47,121 nucleotides of DNA from Dehalococcoidia bacterium (lineage in GTDB: Bacteria; Chloroflexota; Dehalococcoidia; GIF9; AB-539-J10): NCBI GenBank assembly GCA_016930935.1, contig JAFGFT010000006.1:1-47121 (forward strand), written 5' to 3'. This document shows, one piece after another, positions 42,553 through 47,121 of the stretch. The notes under the pieces are model-generated. The model was not told the DNA's origin. It did no database searches and was given only the letters and a program-made list of their open reading frames with translations. Both the position numbers and the translations under genes were made by a program. Position 1 is the first letter of the stretch; each line of letters begins with the position of its first letter.

Positions 42553-44205
42553 CTATTCAATCGAGATGATGAAGTCGTAGTGCGGCTGGCCGCCATCAAC
42601 GAGTTCCACCTCACACGATAGCAGTTCGCGAATCTTTTCGGACAGACTCTCGGATACAGCGGGGTCACTCTCGACTCCCGCGTAAAGAGTTACGAGTTCA
42701 GGTGCCGCGATTCCGGACTTCTGAACGGCGCCGAGTACCACGTCAATCAAATCGTCGCCAGCGCTCAGCAACTCTTTGTCGTTCTTGATGACGATGAATT
42801 CACCCTTCTTCACTTTCACGTCATCCATCTCTGTCTTACGCACGGCGCGGGTTACTTCAAGTGTCGTGACGGACTTAAGAACGTCCGTCATTGCTTTGGC
42901 ATTTTCTTGTGTGCCAAGGTCGTAGTTGAAGGCAAGCAGTGCGGCCACACCCTGCGGTATGGTCTTGCTGGGAACAACGGTGACATTCTTGCTGCTGACG
43001 TGCTGCACCTGTCCTGCGGTGAGAATGATGTTCTTGTTGTTGGGGAGCAGAATGACGTTGTCCGAAGGTGCCAGGTCAACTGCATCAGCGAGTTGCCGAA
43101 CACTCGGGTTCATGGTCTGGCCACCCGGTACCACAACGGTGGCGCCAAGGCTATTGAATATGTCGAACATCCCATCACCGGACGCAATGGTCACAATGGC
43201 AGTGTCCACCTGCGGAGCCCGCGACTTCTGAAGTTGCATGAATTCCTGGTACTGGTCATCCATGTTGTGAATCTCAACCTGATGAAGAGTGCCGAGTTTG
43301 GTTGCATACTGAAGGACATCTCCGGGGTTGAATGTGTGTACGTGGACTCGTACGACGGAGTTGGCGAAGTCACCGTCCGAGGCAATCACGAGAGACTGTC
43401 CCTTTCCCGTGAGTTTCTTTGTCAGCCGGTCAACATCGATGTTCTTGCCTTCAAGTACGAAATTGGTGCAGTAGCCGTATGGAATCTCCACCTTGGTGTT
43501 GGCGGAGACCATGGTCTGTGCCGGCTCGACATCAGGGGCCACCAGTGTGGGGACGGCACTTGCGTCGTCCTTGGACCTTCCGTTGAGCGATGCAAGCGCG
43601 CCATCAAGCAGGACATAGAGTCCCTGCGCTCCAGCGTCCACCACTCCGGCTTCTTTCAGAACAGGGAGTAGTTCCGGGGTTGAGGCAACAGAATCGCGTG
43701 CGGCATTGACGATGCATTCCAGCACTGGCAGGAGGGCGGTCTCTTCGCTGTCGACTATGGCTCGTGCGGCCGCTGAGGACTCGCGCAGGACTGTAAGTAT
43801 CGTGCCCTCAACCGGATGGACCAGGCCCGCGTAGGCTGTTGCCGTGGCCTTTTCCAGCGCGGCTGCCAACTGCGCGCCGTCGACGCTGTCCTGTCCCTCA
43901 AGTGAATCAGCGATTCCGCGCCAGACCTGCGATAGAATTACGCCCGAATTCCCCCGAGCGCCCATAAGGGCGCCATAGGCCATGGCGCGGGCAACTGCCC
44001 CGACACCACTGCCGTTTGCGGTGGAACCTTCTTCAACAGCCGAGCGCATCGTCAACAGCATGTTGGTGCCGGTATCACCGTCAGGGACAGGGAAGACATT
44101 GATAGCGTTGATGCCGGGCACTGCTCGTTCCAGCCAGTGTGTGCCGGCGGTAAACATCTTGCGGAAGGTCTTTCCGTCGATAGACTCTGTTCTAATTGTG
44201 CTCAT
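42553..44205 (-). CDS. DAK2 (DhaL-like) kinase domain protein, FakA-like
   Basis: This 550-aa protein resembles the fatty-acid kinase catalytic subunit FakA (YloV). The N-terminal DhaL domain has NVFPVPDGDTGTNM (metal/ATP Asp cluster) and ARGNSGVILSQVWRG. A middle linker and a C-terminal FakA-specific domain follow (NGRSKDDASA, VPGGQTMNPSV, LLPNNKNIILTA, PSKTIPQGVAALLAF). FakA phosphorylates fatty acids bound to a FakB/DegV partner, not seen here. ATG 44,205 faces away from rpmB. Positions 42,403-42,552 between it and recG hold no gene. Confidence 0.92.
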   Translation of the reverse strand: MSTIRTESIDGKTFRKMFTAGTHWLERAVPGINAINVFPVPDGDTGTNMLLTMRSAVEEGSTANGSGVGAVARAMAYGALMGARGNSGVILSQVWRGIADSLEGQDSVDGAQLAAALEKATATAYAGLVHPVEGTILTVLRESSAAARAIVDSEETALLPVLECIVNAARDSVASTPELLPVLKEAGVVDAGAQGLYVLLDGALASLNGRSKDDASAVPTLVAPDVEPAQTMVSANTKVEIPYGYCTNFVLEGKNIDVDRLTKKLTGKGQSLVIASDGDFANSVVRVHVHTFNPGDVLQYATKLGTLHQVEIHNMDDQYQEFMQLQKSRAPQVDTAIVTIASGDGMFDIFNSLGATVVVPGGQTMNPSVRQLADAVDLAPSDNVILLPNNKNIILTAGQVQHVSSKNVTVVPSKTIPQGVAALLAFNYDLGTQENAKAMTDVLKSVTTLEVTRAVRKTEMDDVKVKKGEFIVIKNDKELLSAGDDLIDVVLGAVQKSGIAAPELVTLYAGVESDPAVSESLSEKIRELLSCEVELVDGGQPHYDFIISIE

Positions 44206-44290
44206 AGAGGTGCTCTTGCCGTGCTAAGGCCGGTCGTGGTACTATGCCATTCTATCGGGTGTCAATGCAAAGGTAAAGCAGGAACATTTC

Positions 44291-44476
44291 ATGAAGTGTG
44301 AAGTATGCGGTAAGGGTCCCATATACGGCAATAAGGTCAGCCATTCGAAGCGACACACTCGTCGACGTTGGATGCCCAACGTCCATCGGACGACTCTTGT
44401 GATTGATGGAATGGAGTTCTCTGTCAAGATTTGTACTCGTTGTCTGCGCACTCAGTATAAGACGCAGGGCAAGTAG
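44291..44476 (+). CDS. rpmB: 50S ribosomal protein L28
   Basis: A 61-aa ribosomal protein of the large subunit. It has zinc-binding CEVC at residues 3-6 and CTRC near 49-52, GNKVSHSKRHTRRRW and WMPNVH, all typical of zinc-form L28. AGGAA lies upstream of ATG 44,291. It is the only plus-strand gene in the last 14 kb, followed by a bidirectional terminator shared with argH. Confidence 0.97.
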   Translation: MKCEVCGKGPIYGNKVSHSKRHTRRRWMPNVHRTTLVIDGMEFSVKICTRCLRTQYKTQGK

Positions 44477-44504
44477 CCGTCCATTTTCGTTGTGAGTTCT
44501 CAAC

Positions 44505-44531
44505 AAGGCAGCCCCCCGGGGACTGCCTTTT
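44505..44531. terminator. Bidirectional terminator between rpmB and argH
   Basis: AAGGCAG then CCCCCCGGGG then ACTGCCTTTT forms a stem with A tracts on the left and T tracts on the right. It would serve rpmB on the plus strand and argH on the minus strand, touching the argH stop. Confidence 0.85.
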
Positions 44532-45891
44532 AGTTGTTCTCTTCATCGGCCTCAAGTTGTGTGCGTGCGTTCTGCAGAGCGTTCTCGACCTGTCCCGAGG
44601 CAGTCCCGCCAACGACGTCTCGTGCATTGACGGAGGAGTCGAGGGAGATGTCCAGGATGTCAGCTTCAAACAACGGTGAGAACTCCCTGTACTCATCAAG
44701 GGATAGCTCTCCCATGCCCTTGCCGGTAGCGGCTGCATGCCTGCTCAATGAAGCTGACACTCCATGTGCCGTGCGGAACGGTACGCCTTTCTTGACAAGA
44801 TAGTCCGCAATATCCGTTGCCAGTACGTAGTCCTGGATGGCGGCACGCATCCTGTCCGCGTTTACCGTGATTGAATCAACCATGTCCGTGCACACTGAAA
44901 GCGTGTCTATCACCGTGTCTACGCTATCGAACAGGTGAATCTTGTCCTCTTGCAGGTCACGGTTGTAGGAGAGTGGTAGCGACTTCATTGTGGTCAGGAT
45001 TGCCATGAGACTGCCGTACACACGGCCTGTCTTGCCCCTGGCGAGTTCAGCCAGGTCAGGGTTCCGCTTCTGCGGCATGATGCTTGAACCCGTAGTGAAT
45101 CCTTCCCCGATGGTGATGAAGCCGAACTCAGTGGTGGACCACAGGACCATCTCCTCAGCGAGCCTGGACACGTGGAGCATGATGATGGCGTTGCATGCGT
45201 TCAGTTCGACTACGAAGTCTCTATCTGACACCGCATCCATGCTGTTCGCACTGATGGAAGAGAAACTCAGTTCATGCGCAACGAAGTCTCGGTCGATAGG
45301 ATAGGGCACGCCCGCGAGTGCACCGCTGCCCAGTGGCAGGACATTGACTCTCGCGTAGCAGTCGCTCAGCCGGCTGTCATCGCGGGTGAACATCTCGAAA
45401 TATGCGAGGAGGTGGTGTGCGAACAGCACCGGCTGTGCCTGCTGAAGATGTGTGTAGCCGGCCATCACGACGCTGCTGTTCTGTGCTGCAACCCGAACGA
45501 GTGCTGAGCGGAGCGATCGGAGTTGCCTGCGAATCTCGATGATTTGTTCCCGGGCGAACATACGGACATCGAGGGCAACCTGGTCATTGCGTGAGCGCCC
45601 TGTATGCAGCTTCCCCGCGACGTCGCCAACGATGTCGAAGAGGCGTGCCTCGATAGCCATATGGATATCTTCATCCACTGGGCGGAATGCAAAACGTCCG
45701 GCCTCAATCTCCGTTTCAACCTGGCGGAGACCTGTGACGATGACGTCCGCATCAGCTTCAGGGATGATGCTCTGTCGTCCGAGCATGCGCGCGTGTGCGA
45801 CACTGCCGGCAATGTCGTGGTGATAGAGTCGCCGGTCGAATGCCAGCGACCCTACATAATCCTGAACCTTACGACTCTTGGATTCGAGCAT
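44530..45891 (-). CDS. argH: Argininosuccinate lyase
   Basis: Last step of arginine synthesis: argininosuccinate to arginine and fumarate. 453 aa from ATG 45,891, which overlaps the argG stop (TGATG). A longer frame to 45,951 lies inside argG and is rejected. Family signatures: GRSRNDQVALDVR, the fumarase/aspartase signature GSSIMPQKRNPD and AGYTHLQQAQP. Translation is coupled to argG. Confidence 0.97.
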   Translation of the reverse strand: MLESKSRKVQDYVGSLAFDRRLYHHDIAGSVAHARMLGRQSIIPEADADVIVTGLRQVETEIEAGRFAFRPVDEDIHMAIEARLFDIVGDVAGKLHTGRSRNDQVALDVRMFAREQIIEIRRQLRSLRSALVRVAAQNSSVVMAGYTHLQQAQPVLFAHHLLAYFEMFTRDDSRLSDCYARVNVLPLGSGALAGVPYPIDRDFVAHELSFSSISANSMDAVSDRDFVVELNACNAIIMLHVSRLAEEMVLWSTTEFGFITIGEGFTTGSSIMPQKRNPDLAELARGKTGRVYGSLMAILTTMKSLPLSYNRDLQEDKIHLFDSVDTVIDTLSVCTDMVDSITVNADRMRAAIQDYVLATDIADYLVKKGVPFRTAHGVSASLSRHAAATGKGMGELSLDEYREFSPLFEADILDISLDSSVNARDVVGGTASGQVENALQNARTQLEADEENN

Positions 45892-47099
45892 CAGTCCTCG
45901 CCGATAGTGACGTCTTGCACCCGTGCCTGCAGACGGGAAGGCAGGCCCCACAGGCGGATGAACCCCGGTGAGTCAGCCTGGTCGAAGGTATCACCTTTGT
46001 CATAGGTGGCCAATCCCAGGTCATAGAGTGAATAGGGCGATTTCCTCCCGACGACGGTGCAGGTGCCCTTGAACAGTTTCATGCGGACTTCGCCTGTAAC
46101 GTAATCCTGGGTGTTCTCCACGTACGCTGCAAGGTTTCTGCGCAGCCCGCTGAACCATTGCCCGTTGTAGATGAGGTCGGCATACTGGGTTGCCACGAAG
46201 GACTTAAAACGCAACTGGTCCTTGGCCATCACTAGATTCTGCAGGGCTGCATGAGCCTTGACCAGCACTGTGGCCGCGGGAGCTTCGTATATCTCGCGCG
46301 ACTTGATGCCGACCAACCTGTTCTCGACATGATCCACTCTGCCAACGCCATGCTCTCCGGCGACTGCGTGAAGTGCCTGCACGAGAGCAATGGGCTCCAT
46401 GGCGACGCCATCAAGCGATACGGGAATGCCTTTCTCGAAGCCTATAACGACATAATGTGGCGTCGCTGGTGCATCGCCAGGATTCTTCGTCCACAGATAA
46501 ACGTCAGCAGGGGGCTCGTTCCACGGGTCTTCGAGAACGCCGCACTCGATACTCCGGCCCCAGAGATTCTCATCTATTGAGTAGGGGCTCTTCTTGGTGA
46601 CAGGCACCGGAATGGCGTATTTGTTCGCGTACTGAATCAGTTCCTCGCGCGTCATTCCCCATTCACGCGCAGGGCCGATTATCTTCAGTTCAGGAGCCAG
46701 CGTACCGATGCCGACGTCGAGTCTGACCTGATCGTTGCCCTTACCGGTACATCCATGCGCAACGGCGACGGCGCCATGCTTCCTGGCGACCTGTACCAGC
46801 AGCTTCGCAATCAGTGGACGTCCGATGGCGGTGGCAAGCGAGTATTCTCCTTCGTAGATGGCGTCTGCCTGCAGAGAGGGGAATACAAAATCGGTCATGA
46901 ATTCGTCTCTCGCATCAGCAACTTCTGCAGCGACCGCTCCCGCGTTGAGGGCCTTCTGCCGTATCGCTTCCATGTTGGGCACATTGCCAATGTCGACGGT
47001 GAACGTCACGACGTCCATACCGTATTGTTCCTGAATCCACTTGACCGCAACAGATGTGTCGAGTCCTCCGGAATATGCAAGTACTGCTTTGTCAGCCAT
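45891..47099 (-). CDS. argG: Argininosuccinate synthase
   Basis: ATP-dependent condensation of citrulline and aspartate. The complete 402-aa protein starts at ATG 47,099 behind GGGAGG. The ATP pyrophosphatase P-loop AYSGGLDTSVA is at residues 8-18, and VAHGCTGKGNDQVR and YSIDENLWGRS (citrulline/aspartate site) follow. It forms the argGH operon with the overlapping argH. Confidence 0.98.
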   Translation of the reverse strand: MADKAVLAYSGGLDTSVAVKWIQEQYGMDVVTFTVDIGNVPNMEAIRQKALNAGAVAAEVADARDEFMTDFVFPSLQADAIYEGEYSLATAIGRPLIAKLLVQVARKHGAVAVAHGCTGKGNDQVRLDVGIGTLAPELKIIGPAREWGMTREELIQYANKYAIPVPVTKKSPYSIDENLWGRSIECGVLEDPWNEPPADVYLWTKNPGDAPATPHYVVIGFEKGIPVSLDGVAMEPIALVQALHAVAGEHGVGRVDHVENRLVGIKSREIYEAPAATVLVKAHAALQNLVMAKDQLRFKSFVATQYADLIYNGQWFSGLRRNLAAYVENTQDYVTGEVRMKLFKGTCTVVGRKSPYSLYDLGLATYDKGDTFDQADSPGFIRLWGLPSRLQARVQDVTIGED

Positions 47100-47121
47100 C
47101 AGGCCTCCCTAATACGAGGAC

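Overview
The window looks like a chromosomal segment of an uncultured bacterium. I would guess Chloroflexota (class Dehalococcoidia), but that rests only on the general style of the genes, and no search was possible. It has two parts: an accessory region (1 to about 21,174) inserted downstream of a tRNA-Pro gene, and ordinary chromosome (about 21,175 to 47,121).

Accessory region. The window opens two bases inside a tRNA-Pro(GGG) gene. The 3' part of that tRNA plus 15 bases of flank recurs at 14,420-14,482 (63 bp identical) and at 21,114-21,174 (same block with one G missing). The three copies bound two tandem insertions. Element 1 (about 91-14,419) carries a tyrosine integrase, its operon partner, an excisionase-type HTH protein, a zinc-ribbon protein, a primase-polymerase/RecA-type ATPase and a small Cys-rich protein. 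It also has an iteron-like repeat cluster and several decayed genes. It encodes no capsid or conjugation proteins, so it resembles a phage satellite or integrated plasmid. Its right half is a defence-like cargo: an HNH nuclease, a C5-cytosine methyltransferase and a MutY/Mig-type glycosylase in one overlapping operon. These are followed by an unknown helical protein and a class III nucleotidyl-cyclase homologue of the Pycsar type. Element 2 (about 14,483-21,113) has no visible integrase. It carries small membrane proteins, a DUF6804-like protein, a membrane-anchored protein and an HtrA-like serine protease, and its last two modules are separated by three copies of an ~85 bp repeat. Tandem 11-bp TGRCAACATTT motifs, probably integrase arm sites, end exactly 102 bp before both right-hand att copies.

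Chromosomal part. Two divergent PaaK/CapK-like adenylate-forming proteins come first. Next is a minus-strand cluster of an HpcH/HpaI aldolase, a 2-hydroxyacid dehydrogenase and a class V aminotransferase. Divergent to it lies a TetR regulator with a palindromic operator over its own promoter, followed by a methyltransferase and a membrane protein. After these come a CPBP-like protein with altered motif residues, a cyclase-family hydrolase, an unrecognised 404-aa protein and a DUF2780-like protein. A 110-bp MITE family is scattered from 28.3 to 32.4 kb. The minus-strand group thiC-speD-speB then ends in an unusual gene encoding a recombinase-type SAM-like domain fused to a GreA-type factor. Housekeeping genes recG-argS, a fakA-like gene, rpmB (plus strand) and argG-argH close the window.

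Most start codons were chosen by Shine-Dalgarno match and overlap with the upstream gene. Several real genes start with TTG or GTG.
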